This document shows positions 45,289 through 56,534 of a DNA stretch of 64,000 nucleotides, piece by piece. The notes under the pieces are model-generated. The model was not told the DNA's origin. It ran no database searches and saw only the letters and a list, made by a program, of their open reading frames with translations. Within the stretch, counting starts at the first letter, position 1; every line of letters starts with the position of its first letter. Position numbers and translations under genes: made by a program. Source of the DNA: Marinobacter confluentis (GTDB lineage: Bacteria > Pseudomonadota > Gammaproteobacteria > Pseudomonadales > Oleiphilaceae). The DNA is taken from the NCBI RefSeq assembly GCF_004785685.1, contig NZ_SRPF01000003.1, positions 1 to 64,000 on the forward strand. The letters run 5' to 3'.

Positions 45289-46833
45289 TCAGGTATTCTG
45301 GCCAGTGATGGCCCTGATCAGCGAATCCTCGGTGACCTCACTGCGGTCAAAGCACTGGGTGATGCGGCCGTCGTACATCGCAACGATGCGGTCGCTGACG
45401 GTCAGCACCTCGGGCATTTCAGAGCTGACAACAATAACCGCAAGTCCGGTCTTGGCCAGCTCCCTGATCAGATGATGAATCTCTGATTTGGAGCCAACAT
45501 CAATGCCTCTGGTCGGCTCGTCGAGAATCAGTATTTTCGGCGAGGTGCTCAACCACTTGCCGATGACCACTTTCTGCTGATTACCCCCACTCAGGTTAAG
45601 CGTTTCATACTCCCAGCCCGGACATTTGATCCGAAGCTTTTCCATATACTCTTCAAAAATGGTTCTTTCAGCGGCGGTGTCGATCCACCCGTACTTGGTG
45701 AATTTGCTGATGTTTGCCAGGGTCGTGTTGTCCTTACAGCTCATGCCGAGTACCAGACCCTGTTCCTTGCGGCTTTCCGGCACCAGGCCAAGACCCTGGT
45801 CAATGGCATCGGACGGTGAACTGATCGGCAGGTCTTCACCCTGAACCTGAACACTGCCGGCGTCCGCTTTACGCAGGCCGAAGATGGTTTCCATGACTTC
45901 AGTCCGGCCGGCTCCCACCAGGCCATAGAAACCAACCACTTCGCCGGCCCGGACATCAAAGGAAATATCCGAGTACAAGCCTTCGATAGCCAGCCCCTGC
46001 ACCGCCAGAGCGGTCGGCCCCAGCTCCGGCGGCTGATGTTGGATATCGGCGTCCAGATCGCGGCCGATCATGCGCTGGGTCACTTCGTCTTCATTGGTCT
46101 GGGCAGTTTCAAAGGTGCCCTGGTAGGTACCGTCACGCAGCACAGAGATGCGGTCAGAAAGCTCGAAAATCTCATCCATCCTGTGGGAGATATACACGAT
46201 ACCGGTGCCACTTTCCCGCAACTCCCGGATGACACCGAACAGCACCACTTTTTCATAGTCTGTGAGCGAAGCTGTGGGTTCATCAAACACCACCACCTTG
46301 GGCTGGAACACCAGGGCGCGGGCGATTTCGACCATCTGCTGGTTGGCAATCGACAGGTTGCCAAGGCGCTCCGTCGGTTCGAATTTGCAATTCAGTCGAG
46401 TGAGTATTTCGCCACACCGGTCGTTCAGGTGCCGGTTATTAACGAACATATTGGCAAAGCGGGGCATGTTTCCGAGAAACACGTTTTCCGCCACCGTCAT
46501 ATCGGGCACCAACGACAGCTCCTGATGGATCAGCAACACACCATGATCACGGGCTTCGATCGGGCTGGTCATCTGCACCCGCTGACCTTCGAGAATCACC
46601 TCACCGCCATCCGGCTGGTAGATACCGGCCAGGATCTTCATCAGGGTGGATTTGCCGGCGCCATTCTCGCCGAGCAGAGCGTGTACCTCCCCGGCGCGGA
46701 CATCCAGATCGACACCGTCCAGAGCCTTTACACCCGGAAACGTTTTGCTCACGTTCTGAAGTTTCAGTAGCGTTTCCTGCGCTGGCTGCAGGTTCACGGA
46801 CTCGTTCGCTGCTGTTTCAACCTGACTCGTCAT
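45289..46833 (-). CDS. Sugar-type ABC transporter ATPase (RbsA/MglA-like, two ATPase domains)
   Basis: A 514-residue fused double ATPase. The first domain has Walker A LLGENGAGKSTLMK near residue 55, signature LSIANQQMVEIARAL near 160 and Walker B VVVFDEPTAS. The second has a degenerate loop GLVGAGRTEVME near 300, signature LSGGNQQKVVIGKWL near 410 and ILILDEPTRGID. This asymmetry is normal for the ribose/galactose family. It powers import with the two permeases and binding protein upstream, and overlaps the preceding permease stop by 4 bp (ATGA). Confidence 0.94.
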   Translation of the reverse strand: MTSQVETAANESVNLQPAQETLLKLQNVSKTFPGVKALDGVDLDVRAGEVHALLGENGAGKSTLMKILAGIYQPDGGEVILEGQRVQMTSPIEARDHGVLLIHQELSLVPDMTVAENVFLGNMPRFANMFVNNRHLNDRCGEILTRLNCKFEPTERLGNLSIANQQMVEIARALVFQPKVVVFDEPTASLTDYEKVVLFGVIRELRESGTGIVYISHRMDEIFELSDRISVLRDGTYQGTFETAQTNEDEVTQRMIGRDLDADIQHQPPELGPTALAVQGLAIEGLYSDISFDVRAGEVVGFYGLVGAGRTEVMETIFGLRKADAGSVQVQGEDLPISSPSDAIDQGLGLVPESRKEQGLVLGMSCKDNTTLANISKFTKYGWIDTAAERTIFEEYMEKLRIKCPGWEYETLNLSGGNQQKVVIGKWLSTSPKILILDEPTRGIDVGSKSEIHHLIRELAKTGLAVIVVSSEMPEVLTVSDRIVAMYDGRITQCFDRSEVTEDSLIRAITGQNT

Positions 46834-47780
46834 GCCCCGACTCCTTGCCCCTGCTGCTCCGCAAAGCGCTTATCAATAAACAGAACGATGATCAGAATGG
46901 AGCCCAGAATGATCAGCACGTAGAACGAAGGCACCTGAAGCAGGTTCATACCGTTTCGGAGAATCGCAATCGCCAGAACGCCACCCAGTGTGCCGATTAT
47001 GCTGCCAAACCCCCCGGTCAGGCGGGTGCCCCCAAGCACCACAGCGGTAATCGTCCAGAGTTCGTAATTGCGGCCGAGATTGGGCGTTGATGCACCCATC
47101 TGGGTGGACAACAGGATACCGGACAGCGCCGCCAGGAAACCCACCAGAATGAAGTTGATCAGCATATGCGGGCCAACCCGGATCCCTGCTTCTTTGGCCG
47201 CCACTCTATTGCCGCCCACCGCAAACACATTTCGTCCGTGAATGGTGTATTTCAGAATCAGATGGGCGACGATCGTCAGGAGTATAAAAATCAGCGCCAG
47301 TACGGGAATCGAGAATATTTCACTGGCACCGAAATCGGAGTACGCCAGATCATAGGCGTAGAAAGACTGTTCGTCGGTATAGATAAAGACCAGCCCCCTG
47401 ACCCCGATCATTGCACCCAGCGTCACGATGAATGCGTCAACACCGGTTTTCCAGGCGATAATGCCGTTGAGCGCGCCAATCATGATTCCGGACATCAGGC
47501 CAACCGCCACGGCGCCAATGATGCCTAACTCGGACTGCAGACCGACGGCAAGACTGGCCGCCAGAGCGACGGTAGCGCCAACCGACAGGTCGATGTTGCC
47601 GTTGATCATCACAAACGTCATGCCAAGAGCAATCAGGCCGATGGTCGAGGCCTGAACCAGAATATTACTGAAGTTGTTGAGATCGAAAAAATAAGGTGAA
47701 GACACGCTGAAAAAGACAATGCAGACAAGAACAAATATCCAGATCGGCTGCTTTTTTATCAGATCAACTATACGATTCAT
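46830..47780 (-). CDS. Sugar-type ABC transporter permease (RbsC-like)
   Basis: A 316-residue membrane protein with eight to ten hydrophobic segments. LGMTFVMINGNIDLSVGATVALAASL near residue 50 and VVLGGTRLTGGFGSIIGTLGG near 250 are the ribose-family permease signatures. I chose the ATG at 47780 (MNRIVDLI) because GGGG lies 8 bases upstream; an ATG at 47798 has none. It pairs with the preceding permease as a heterodimer, unlike the RbsC homodimer. Confidence 0.93.
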   Translation of the reverse strand: MNRIVDLIKKQPIWIFVLVCIVFFSVSSPYFFDLNNFSNILVQASTIGLIALGMTFVMINGNIDLSVGATVALAASLAVGLQSELGIIGAVAVGLMSGIMIGALNGIIAWKTGVDAFIVTLGAMIGVRGLVFIYTDEQSFYAYDLAYSDFGASEIFSIPVLALIFILLTIVAHLILKYTIHGRNVFAVGGNRVAAKEAGIRVGPHMLINFILVGFLAALSGILLSTQMGASTPNLGRNYELWTITAVVLGGTRLTGGFGSIIGTLGGVLAIAILRNGMNLLQVPSFYVLIILGSILIIVLFIDKRFAEQQGQGVGA

Positions 47781-47808
47781 TGTCGTTATCCCCGTCATAT
47801 TTCGGGTT

Positions 47809-48810
47809 TTAATAGGTGCTGAGCAACTTGCCGCGCTTGGCTGCGATATCGAGCCAGACGGCCACGATAATCACCACCCAGGTCACCAGCCACTGGGTGT
47901 AATAGGGGTAGCCCAGCAGTAACAGGCCATTCTGGATCATCGCCAGAATAAGCACCCCGATCACGGTTCTGATGATACTCCCCGAGCCACCAAGCAGGCT
48001 GGTTCCGCCCAGGATGACGCCGGCCAGAACCAGCAACTCGTAACCTTCGCCAACGTTGTTCTGTGACCCCATCACACGGGAGCCCAGAATGAGAGCCGCG
48101 CAGCCAGTGGTAAAGGCGGACAGTAAATAGGTACTGAAGACCAGGCGATTTCGACGCAGCCCGGAGAACAGCGCAGCGGTTCCATTACCGCCAATGGCGA
48201 AGATCTTTCGCCCGAAGCCGCTTTTCAGCAGCACAATCTGCAATGCAATGCCCAGTACAATGAAGATGAGTGCCGGTATGGGGATACCAAGGAATTCTTC
48301 TCTTCCGAAAAACGCAAACCAGGTGTTTTCCTGATCGGATATATCGACGTTCTTGCCGCCGCTGTAGACCAGCGTAATGCCCTGAATGGCTGAGAGCATG
48401 CCGAGGGTGACGATCAGGGAGTTGAGCCGCAGATAACCAATCAGATATCCGTTTACCGCGCCTATCAGCAGGGTGAATACAAACATCAGGATGATGGCGG
48501 TTCCCGGCCCCACCTTGTCGTGAAGGTCGACCACCAAAACGGTCGCAAACGACAGCAGGGAACCGACAGACAGATCCAGATTCCCGCCAATGACCACGAA
48601 CGTTACGCCCAGAGCAATGGTCCCGATGATGGATGCCTGCATCACCACCGTGAAAAAGTTGTCAGCGCTCAGGAAGCGGTCCGTCGCCAGGGAAAAGATA
48701 ACCACGCAAAGGACAAACGCGACCGAAATACCGTGCTTGCCAAAGAACTGAAGCGGCGATAGCTCGCTGTTTTTTGAACCCGGCCTGAAAGAACCCAGTA
48801 AAGCTTTCAT
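47809..48810 (-). CDS. Sugar-type ABC transporter permease (RbsC-like)
   Basis: A 333-residue membrane protein of the same family as the next gene: LGVTFVVIGGNLDLSVGSLLSFATVL near residue 72 and LAGVILGGTSLLGGSGSIIRTVIG near 270. I chose the ATG at 48810 (MKALLGSF). It lies 63 bp after the binding-protein stop, with a strong hairpin between them, and 28 bp before the second permease. Two different permeases in one importer are common in the rhamnose- and autoinducer-2-type branches of this family. Confidence 0.93.
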   Translation of the reverse strand: MKALLGSFRPGSKNSELSPLQFFGKHGISVAFVLCVVIFSLATDRFLSADNFFTVVMQASIIGTIALGVTFVVIGGNLDLSVGSLLSFATVLVVDLHDKVGPGTAIILMFVFTLLIGAVNGYLIGYLRLNSLIVTLGMLSAIQGITLVYSGGKNVDISDQENTWFAFFGREEFLGIPIPALIFIVLGIALQIVLLKSGFGRKIFAIGGNGTAALFSGLRRNRLVFSTYLLSAFTTGCAALILGSRVMGSQNNVGEGYELLVLAGVILGGTSLLGGSGSIIRTVIGVLILAMIQNGLLLLGYPYYTQWLVTWVVIIVAVWLDIAAKRGKLLSTY

Positions 48811-48828
48811 TATTTGACTCCACCAACA

Positions 48829-48850
48829 GGGGCCCTTTCGCAAGGGCCCC
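48829..48850 (-). promoter_or_regulatory. Intercistronic hairpin after the binding-protein gene
   Basis: GGGGCCCTT-TCGC-AAGGGCCCC is a perfect 9-bp stem between the binding-protein gene and the first permease. On the transcribed minus strand it is followed by TGTTGG, not a T run, so it should stabilise the binding-protein mRNA rather than stop all transcription. The same layout occurs after dctP at 2752. Confidence 0.7.
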
Positions 48851-48873
48851 TTTTGAACGTCAGATCAACCAAC

Positions 48874-49848
48874 TCAGAAAACAGGCTTTTCAAATTCATC
48901 CATGTTTTCGCGGGTGATCTTTGGTGTGTCGAAATAGCTCATCTTCTCCACTTCTTCACCCTTGGCAACAGCAATCGCAATGTTCAAAGCGTTGCGCGCG
49001 TCCTCTGCCGGTGACTGATAGACCGATCCATGATATTCACCCCGCTCCATGGCCTCATAGCCCACCGCGAAGTTGGTTGCGCCAATGAAGATAATCTCGT
49101 CAGCGCGGTCCTCGGATTTCGCAGCGTTCAGGGCGCCAACGCCCATGTTATCGTCTGCGGCGTATACGCCATCGATATTGTCGTAGCGGGTGAGGAAGCC
49201 TTCCATGGTGCGCTGGGCTTTTTCACGGTTCCAGTCACCAGGCTGTGAATCCAGAATGGTCACATCCGGGCAGACTTCCGGCAGCCGATCTTCAAAGCCT
49301 TTTTGCCGTTCGATCGCTGTGGTGTAACCTGGTTGGCCGGTAATCTGGACAATATCGCCCTTGCCACCCAGCTGGTCGCACATCATTTCCGCCGCGTAAG
49401 CGCCCTGCTGTATATTGTTGGGGCCAGAGAAAGAGGCAATCAGCGGCTGGCCCGCTTCAGCAATATTGGAATTGGTGACAACAACCGGAATACCTGCGTC
49501 TTTGGCGCGCTTGACAGCGGGCACTACCGCCTGACCGTCAGTCGGCCAGATGATGATGACGTCAACCTGCTGCTGGATCAGGTCGCGGACCTGTGAAATC
49601 TGGCGGGCCACATCACCACCGGCATCAAGCACCACGGCATCCACGTTATCCGCCGCTTCAGCGGCCTCTTCAAATGCCTGCTCATAAGTCGTCTGATAGC
49701 TGTCGACGCCGACGTTGTTCTGGGTAATACCGATCCTGAAGGTTTCTGCCTGCGCCATGGATGACAGACCCAGGGCAAGCGACCCGGCAATCAGTGATGT
49801 TTTGCCAAAAGAGCGGATGGTACGAATTGAACTGATCTGAACTTTCAT
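48874..49848 (-). CDS. Sugar-type ABC transporter periplasmic binding protein
   Basis: A 324-residue ribose-family (Peripla_BP_4) binding protein. Residues 1-34 form a signal peptide ending SMAQA before ETFRIG. FRIGITQNNVGVDSYQTTYEQAF, DLIQQQVDVIIIWPTDG, VVVTNSNIAEAG and YAADDNMGVGALNAAK mark the two lobes. The start at 49848 (MKVQISSIRT) is supported by the signal peptide. It is the first gene of the importer operon, with an operator 84 bp upstream. The ligand is not known; the family binds sugars, polyols and similar hydroxylated compounds. Confidence 0.94.
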   Translation of the reverse strand: MKVQISSIRTIRSFGKTSLIAGSLALGLSSMAQAETFRIGITQNNVGVDSYQTTYEQAFEEAAEAADNVDAVVLDAGGDVARQISQVRDLIQQQVDVIIIWPTDGQAVVPAVKRAKDAGIPVVVTNSNIAEAGQPLIASFSGPNNIQQGAYAAEMMCDQLGGKGDIVQITGQPGYTTAIERQKGFEDRLPEVCPDVTILDSQPGDWNREKAQRTMEGFLTRYDNIDGVYAADDNMGVGALNAAKSEDRADEIIFIGATNFAVGYEAMERGEYHGSVYQSPAEDARNALNIAIAVAKGEEVEKMSYFDTPKITRENMDEFEKPVF

Positions 49849-49931
49849 TGTTTTGACTCCGTTGCTTGTTTTTTTACGGACATGAAGGTTAATGAGAACC
49901 TCATGAACAATCGTTGCAGAGTACAGATAAT

Positions 49932-49949
49932 AATGCAAACGTTTGCATT
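49932..49949. promoter_or_regulatory. LacI-type operator 2
   Basis: AATGCAAACGTTTGCATT is an 18-bp perfect palindrome with the core GCAAACGTTTGC. It lies between the groEL stop (49966) and the binding-protein start (49848), at the promoter of the importer operon. Confidence 0.85.
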
Positions 49950-49965
49950 CATTTTTTCCTACTTT

Positions 49966-51887
<1,922 letters not shown>

Positions 51888-51967
51888 AAAAATTTCTCCG
51901 GCTGGTATTTTCTTTGTTATTACTTATATTTATTGCACACAACAATAATTCCTCAAATCAATGTAGC

Positions 51968-51979
51968 GCAATCGTTTGC
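51968..51979. promoter_or_regulatory. LacI-type operator 3 (one mismatch)
   Basis: GCAATCGTTTGC differs from the core GCAAACGTTTGC at one base and extends as GCATT on the right side. It lies in the divergent promoter region between groES (start 51887) and the SDR gene (start 52052). Confidence 0.7.
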
Positions 51980-52051
51980 ATTTGTAAAACCACTTGGCTA
52001 GACTCAGTTCATCACCCGAAACCTAAACAAAGACAAAATATGAGGGGAACG

Positions 52052-52855
52052 ATGGATAAGACGCGATTGAAAGACAAAAACTGCCTGATCACCGGCGCGG
52101 CAAGAGGTATGGGTGCCGCTGTTGCAGAGCACTACGCCGAGCAGGGTGCGAAGGTCTGCGTGGCAGATATCAATCTCGAGGGCTGCCAGGAAGTCGTCGC
52201 CCGCATTAAAGAAAAAGGCGGAGAGGCGATTGCAGTCAGCCTGGATGTAACCAACCGGGACCAGATGAAAGCGGCGGTCAAAGCCACTGTCGACGCATTC
52301 GGCAGCCTCAACGTCATGCTCAACAACGCCGGCATCAACAAACCTCTGATGTTTCTTGACATCACCGAGGAGAACTGGCGCCAGATCATGGATGTGAACG
52401 CCTGGGGCTGCCTGGTTGGCATGCAGGAAGCAGCGAAGCAGATGATTGCCCAGGGTAAGGAGAATGGCCCCTACAAGATTATCAACGTCGGCTCTATTCT
52501 CAGTCGCCAGGCCTTCGATGACGTCGTTCCCTATTCATGCAGCAAACACGCTGTTCAGGCCATGATCAATGGTGGTGCAAAAGCCCTGGTCGATCACAAC
52601 ATCACCGTAAACGGCTATGGCCCAGGTGTTGTTCGAACAGAGCTTTGGGAACAGCTTGATAAAGACCTGGTCGCCATCGGCAAATTCGATAAGGCCGGGC
52701 AGTCCATGGATCAACTGGCGGAGAGCATGATACTCATGAAGCGCTACTCCTACCCGGAAGACGTCGTCGGAACGGCCGCGTTCCTGGCGAGCAGCGACTC
52801 TGACTACATGACAGGTCAGCTGCTGATGATTGACGGCGGTATGATAATGCAGTAA
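52052..52855 (+). CDS. Short-chain dehydrogenase/reductase (acetoin/2,3-butanediol dehydrogenase-like)
   Basis: A 267-residue classical SDR. The cofactor loop is CLITGAARGMGAAVAEHYA (residues 11-29), NNAG is near 91, and the catalytic Ser-Tyr-Lys set is in NVGSILSRQ and PYSCSKHA. The C terminus (SDSDYMTGQLLMIDGGM) and the NGYGPGVVRTELWEQLDKDL segment closely resemble acetoin reductases / meso-2,3-butanediol dehydrogenases (BudC type). GAGGGG precedes the ATG. It is single-gene, between operator 3 and a strong terminator, and may oxidise a diol to a hydroxyketone. Confidence 0.92.
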   Translation: MDKTRLKDKNCLITGAARGMGAAVAEHYAEQGAKVCVADINLEGCQEVVARIKEKGGEAIAVSLDVTNRDQMKAAVKATVDAFGSLNVMLNNAGINKPLMFLDITEENWRQIMDVNAWGCLVGMQEAAKQMIAQGKENGPYKIINVGSILSRQAFDDVVPYSCSKHAVQAMINGGAKALVDHNITVNGYGPGVVRTELWEQLDKDLVAIGKFDKAGQSMDQLAESMILMKRYSYPEDVVGTAAFLASSDSDYMTGQLLMIDGGMIMQ

Positions 52856-52963
52856 CCCGCACCCTCTGCTGAGGCCGTCTGGAGCGAAGCAGTCGTCGAT
52901 AATGCCCTGACGCTAAACCGGCATTGCATTGTTGTTTTCCTACCCCATTTGTCGTGGGAGTTT

Positions 52964-52990
52964 GCGCCAGCGTCTTGCTGGCGCTTTTTT
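52964..52990 (+). terminator. Rho-independent terminator after the SDR gene
   Basis: GCGCCAGC-GTCTT-GCTGGCGC is a perfect 8-bp stem followed by TTTTTTG, about 110 bp after the SDR stop. It separates the SDR unit from the porin/dehydrogenase operon. Confidence 0.88.
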
Positions 52991-53075
52991 GTTTAAGCGC
53001 CAGCAGCTTCGAATCAAGAGGTCGATCCCCCTATTTCAAAGTGAAGCCAAACGCAGCCAAAGCGTACAGATTACG

Positions 53076-53091
53076 ATGCAAACGTTTGCAT
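53076..53091. promoter_or_regulatory. LacI-type operator 4
   Basis: ATGCAAACGTTTGCAT is a 16-bp perfect palindrome with the core GCAAACGTTTGC. It lies 76 bp before the porin start, at the promoter of the porin and E1/E2 genes. Confidence 0.85.
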
Positions 53092-53166
53092 TATATTTAA
53101 GGTTTTGCTAAACAGTGAGTGTGCCACTGCACAATTCACCTAAACAACAAGAACGCGGAGATTACT

Positions 53167-54378
53167 ATGAATAGTGTAATACCGAAGGTTAGATCCAATT
53201 TTCAGTGCCTGGTTGCAGCTGCCGGCGCAGCTGCAATGCTTTGCACTCCAACGGCTATCGCACAGGGTTCAACTGATAGCGCCATGGAAGATATACAGCG
53301 GCGGATCACAGACCTTGAGAATAATGTACCTCTCAGAGTCGGGATCGGCGTTGAGACGCTCTACATCCTTGCAGACAGCAGCGAGTCCAGCCGTGAAAAG
53401 ACCGGCAACTATTTTCTCGACAAGTTCGAGTTGGCCATCAATGGCGATTTCGACGGCGGACTCTATTACCGGTCCAGATGGGATTACCAGGTAACCCAGC
53501 AGGCCTTTTTCCCGGCCTGGACTTACGCCGGCCTCAAGCACAATGACAACTGGGCGACAGAAGTCGGCGTCATTATTCAACCACTGGGAGCGGGCGTGGA
53601 CGGCTCCTACTATGACAACAGCTTTTTGAGTGACGTGCCTCTGTGGCTTGGCCTGGCAAACAATTCCGAGCCGGGCATCAAAACCAAATTCAAGCAGGGC
53701 AACATGGACTGGGTGTTCGCCTTCACCAAAAACGCTGAACTGAGCAGTAAGCCCACTGCGCGATTCCGCCCTGATCTGATTTCCCAGGTCGGTCTTTCGG
53801 ACGTGGAAGTAACCAACACCTTTCACGGTGGCGGCGCTTACACCATTGATCTGGATGGGGCGAGCCTGCAACTGGGTTCCAACGGTCAATACGGCGACCT
53901 GTACAACACCTTGACAAATGAGAGCGGGGGCGAGCATTGGGCGGCGACTGCATTTGCCAACTACAACGTCGGCGGCTTTGCCTTGACACTCCAGGGCATG
54001 ACCTACGACTACAACCTGGAAAAAGCGCCCGTCGGCGGCCCGGCCACCACCGACACCGTTTATCTGTCACAAGGCAAACCGATTCCGGCGAGCGGCAATG
54101 TCTACTCAACCCGGATCTCCTACACAATGCCGACGTCTGTTGGCGTCTTTGACACCGTCAAGTTCTATCACGACTACGATTTTCTCGACAGTGGCAGCGA
54201 CGACACCATTTCCGCTGACGACACGCAGTTCAGCATTGCCGGCGTTCACCTCTCAAGGGGTGCCTTTAACACCTGGGTCAGTGTGTACACGTCCAAGAAC
54301 GCTGATTTTGCGAACGGCGGGCCTGATGACGACACATGGAACACCCAGTTCACGGTCACCGGCGCGCTTTATTTCTGA
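53167..54378 (+). CDS. Outer-membrane porin-like beta-barrel protein
   Basis: A 403-residue protein with a signal peptide (residues 1-32, ending TAIAQ) and a short coiled-coil-like stretch (AMEDIQRRITDLENN), followed by alternating amphipathic strands and a C-terminal aromatic residue (GALYF), the outer-membrane assembly signal. The fold fits a carbohydrate-type or general porin; no family can be named with certainty. GGAG precedes the ATG at 53167. It is the first gene after operator 4 and should admit the regulon's substrate to the periplasm. Confidence 0.82.
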   Translation: MNSVIPKVRSNFQCLVAAAGAAAMLCTPTAIAQGSTDSAMEDIQRRITDLENNVPLRVGIGVETLYILADSSESSREKTGNYFLDKFELAINGDFDGGLYYRSRWDYQVTQQAFFPAWTYAGLKHNDNWATEVGVIIQPLGAGVDGSYYDNSFLSDVPLWLGLANNSEPGIKTKFKQGNMDWVFAFTKNAELSSKPTARFRPDLISQVGLSDVEVTNTFHGGGAYTIDLDGASLQLGSNGQYGDLYNTLTNESGGEHWAATAFANYNVGGFALTLQGMTYDYNLEKAPVGGPATTDTVYLSQGKPIPASGNVYSTRISYTMPTSVGVFDTVKFYHDYDFLDSGSDDTISADDTQFSIAGVHLSRGAFNTWVSVYTSKNADFANGGPDDDTWNTQFTVTGALYF

Positions 54379-54483
54379 TCAATCTCTCGGAACCTGTCCA
54401 GGGCAAAGGACTGCCACTACTTATCAAATACGGTGTTTCCCGAGATTGCAGAATTCCCAACCGATGAACTCTGGATAACTGTC

Positions 54484-55524
54484 ATGACCTCAAAAACCAA
54501 AACCAGGACCCGAGCGAAAACCGCATCAGGTCCCAGTAAAGAAGAAGCCCTTCGGATGTACACCCAGATGGTCCGAATCCGTACCTTCGAAGACAACGCA
54601 AACCAGCTTTACCTCTCCGGCAAGATGCAGGGCCTGACCCACATGTATTCCGGTGAGGAAGCGGTAGCAGTGGGCATCTGTGAAGCGCTGACCGACAGCG
54701 ACCGAATCACCTCAACCCACCGGGGCCACGGGCACTGCGTAGCCAAGGGTGCCAACTACAAAGAGATGTTCTGCGAATTGCTGGGCAAGCAGGAAGGCTA
54801 CTGCCGCGGCAAGGGCGGATCCATGCATATTGCCGATCAGAACCACGGCAATCTGGGGGCCAATGCCATTGTTGGCGGCTCCATGGGCATCGCCACCGGT
54901 TCTGCACTGCGGGCAAAGCTGCTGGGGCAGGACGACGTCACCGTCTGCTTCTTCGGCGACGGCGCCACCGCTCAGGGTCTGCTTTACGAAGTCATGAATA
55001 TGGCCGCGCTGTGGAAGCTTCCGGTTATCTTCGCCTGTGAGAACAATGGTTATTCCGAGTACACCAAAACCGAGGAAATCGCTGCGGGCTCTATAACCGC
55101 ACGAGCTGAGGCCTTCGGCATCGAAGCATTCCAGGTTGATGGCCAGGACGTTCTTGGCGTTAACGAACTCAGCAAGAAACTGGTCGCGCGCTGCCGTGAC
55201 GGTGACGGACCTTTTTTCCTGGAACTGCTGACCTATCGCTACCACGGCCATCATGTTGGCGACATTAATCGCGAGTACTACCGCTCCAAAAAAGAAGAAG
55301 CCGACTGGAAGGAAAACCGCGACCCGATCATCCGCTTCCGTGCCTGGCTTGTGGAACAGGGCATTGCCGAAGAAAGCGAAATCGACGCCCTGAATGCCCA
55401 GATCAAACAGGACGCCAAAGAAGCTGTCGCCTATGCCGAAGCCGCCGCCTATCCGGGCGTCGAAGAGGTGGACATGCACGTTTACGCTGAAACCGACCCC
55501 GCCACGCTGCGGGCCGGGAAGTGA
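54484..55524 (+). CDS. Thiamine-diphosphate-dependent dehydrogenase E1 alpha (acetoin/pyruvate dehydrogenase-like)
   Basis: A 346-residue E1 alpha subunit. THRGHGHCVAKG near residue 78 is the active-site histidine region, and GDGATAQGLLYEVMNMAALW near 160 with CENNGYSEYT forms the thiamine-diphosphate site (GDG...NN). YRYHGHHVGD near 252 carries the phosphorylation-loop-type sequence. E1 decarboxylates or cleaves a 2-oxoacid or acetoin and passes the acyl group to lipoyl E2. I chose the ATG at 54484 (MTSKTKTRT). The gene lies 105 bp after the porin and 14 bp before E1 beta. Confidence 0.93.
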   Translation: MTSKTKTRTRAKTASGPSKEEALRMYTQMVRIRTFEDNANQLYLSGKMQGLTHMYSGEEAVAVGICEALTDSDRITSTHRGHGHCVAKGANYKEMFCELLGKQEGYCRGKGGSMHIADQNHGNLGANAIVGGSMGIATGSALRAKLLGQDDVTVCFFGDGATAQGLLYEVMNMAALWKLPVIFACENNGYSEYTKTEEIAAGSITARAEAFGIEAFQVDGQDVLGVNELSKKLVARCRDGDGPFFLELLTYRYHGHHVGDINREYYRSKKEEADWKENRDPIIRFRAWLVEQGIAEESEIDALNAQIKQDAKEAVAYAEAAAYPGVEEVDMHVYAETDPATLRAGK

Positions 55525-55538
55525 AGGAGATCGCCCTA

Positions 55539-56534
55539 ATGAGAGAAATCACACTGTCCCAGGCCGTCAACGAAGCGCTGGTTGAGGAAATGCGCCGCGA
55601 TCCCACCACATTCATCATCGGTGAGGACGTGGCCGAAGCTGGTACACCTTTCAAGGTACTGTCCGGGCTGGTTGAAGAATTCGGCACCAGCCGGGTGATC
55701 GATACGCCTATCTCGGAACCGGGATTCGTCGGCATCGGCGTGGGTGCTGCCCTGACCGGCGCGCGCCCGATTGTGGACCTGATGTTCGGCGATTTTATCT
55801 ACCTGGTAATGGATCAGCTTTGTAACCAGGCCGCGAAACAGCATTACATGTCCGGCGGAAAACTGAGCGTGCCCATGGTTCTGCGCACCAACCTGGGCGC
55901 TACCCGTCGATCTGGCGCCCAGCACAGTCAGTCATTGCAGGCACTGGTTGCCCACATTCCGGGAATCAAGGTGGCTTTACCCTCCTCGGCCTATGAAGCC
56001 AAGGGCCTGATGAAAACGGCCATTCGGGACAACAACCCGGTCGTCATCATCGAAGACAAGCTGATGTACCAGGACAAGGCTCCGGTGCCGGAAGAGGAAT
56101 ACCTGATTCCTTTCGGTGAGGCCAATATAAAGCGCGAGGGCAGCGACATTACCCTGGTCGCCACCTCCTCCATGGTACAGGTCGCCGAAGCTGCTGCCAG
56201 CATCCTGGAAAAGGAAGGCATCAGTGCCGAGGTAATTGACCCCCGCACCATCGTGCCGCTGGACGAGAAGACCTTAATTGAAAGCGTCAAGAAGACCAGC
56301 CGCGCTATCGTGATTGATGAAGGCCACCAGAACTACGGCATCACCGGCGAAATTGCCAGCCGCCTCAACGAAAAAGCCTTCTATTACCTGGACGCCCCCG
56401 TGTTGCGCATGGGCGCCATGGACGTACCGGTGCCCTTCAGCCCGGTGCTTGAGGACCTGACGGTACCCACACCGGAAGGCGTCGCCGAAAACGCTCGCAG
56501 ACTCTGCGCGGGGGAGATGATTCATGCCGCTTGA
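55539..56534 (+). CDS. Thiamine-diphosphate-dependent dehydrogenase E1 beta
   Basis: A 331-residue E1 beta subunit. ITLSQAVNEALVEEMRRDP at the start, FIIGEDVAEAGTPFKV with the active-site glutamate near residue 28, RVIDTPISEPGFVGIGVGAA near 52 and VIDPRTIVPLDEKTLIESV near 228 are E1 beta/transketolase-C hallmarks. I chose the ATG at 55539, with AAGGAG 9 bases upstream; a GTG at 55521 is the alternative. It overlaps the next gene by 11 bp. With E1 alpha it forms the heterotetrameric E1. Confidence 0.94.
   Translation: MREITLSQAVNEALVEEMRRDPTTFIIGEDVAEAGTPFKVLSGLVEEFGTSRVIDTPISEPGFVGIGVGAALTGARPIVDLMFGDFIYLVMDQLCNQAAKQHYMSGGKLSVPMVLRTNLGATRRSGAQHSQSLQALVAHIPGIKVALPSSAYEAKGLMKTAIRDNNPVVIIEDKLMYQDKAPVPEEEYLIPFGEANIKREGSDITLVATSSMVQVAEAAASILEKEGISAEVIDPRTIVPLDEKTLIESVKKTSRAIVIDEGHQNYGITGEIASRLNEKAFYYLDAPVLRMGAMDVPVPFSPVLEDLTVPTPEGVAENARRLCAGEMIHAA

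Noticed and set aside
46036..46770. 244-codon plus-strand open frame
   Set aside because: Antisense to the double-ATPase gene; no domain seen.
53269..53937. 222-codon minus-strand open frame
   Set aside because: Antisense to the porin gene, which has a signal peptide, ribosome site and barrel pattern.
54712..55479. 255-codon minus-strand open frame
   Set aside because: Antisense to the E1 alpha gene, no recognisable domain or ribosome site.
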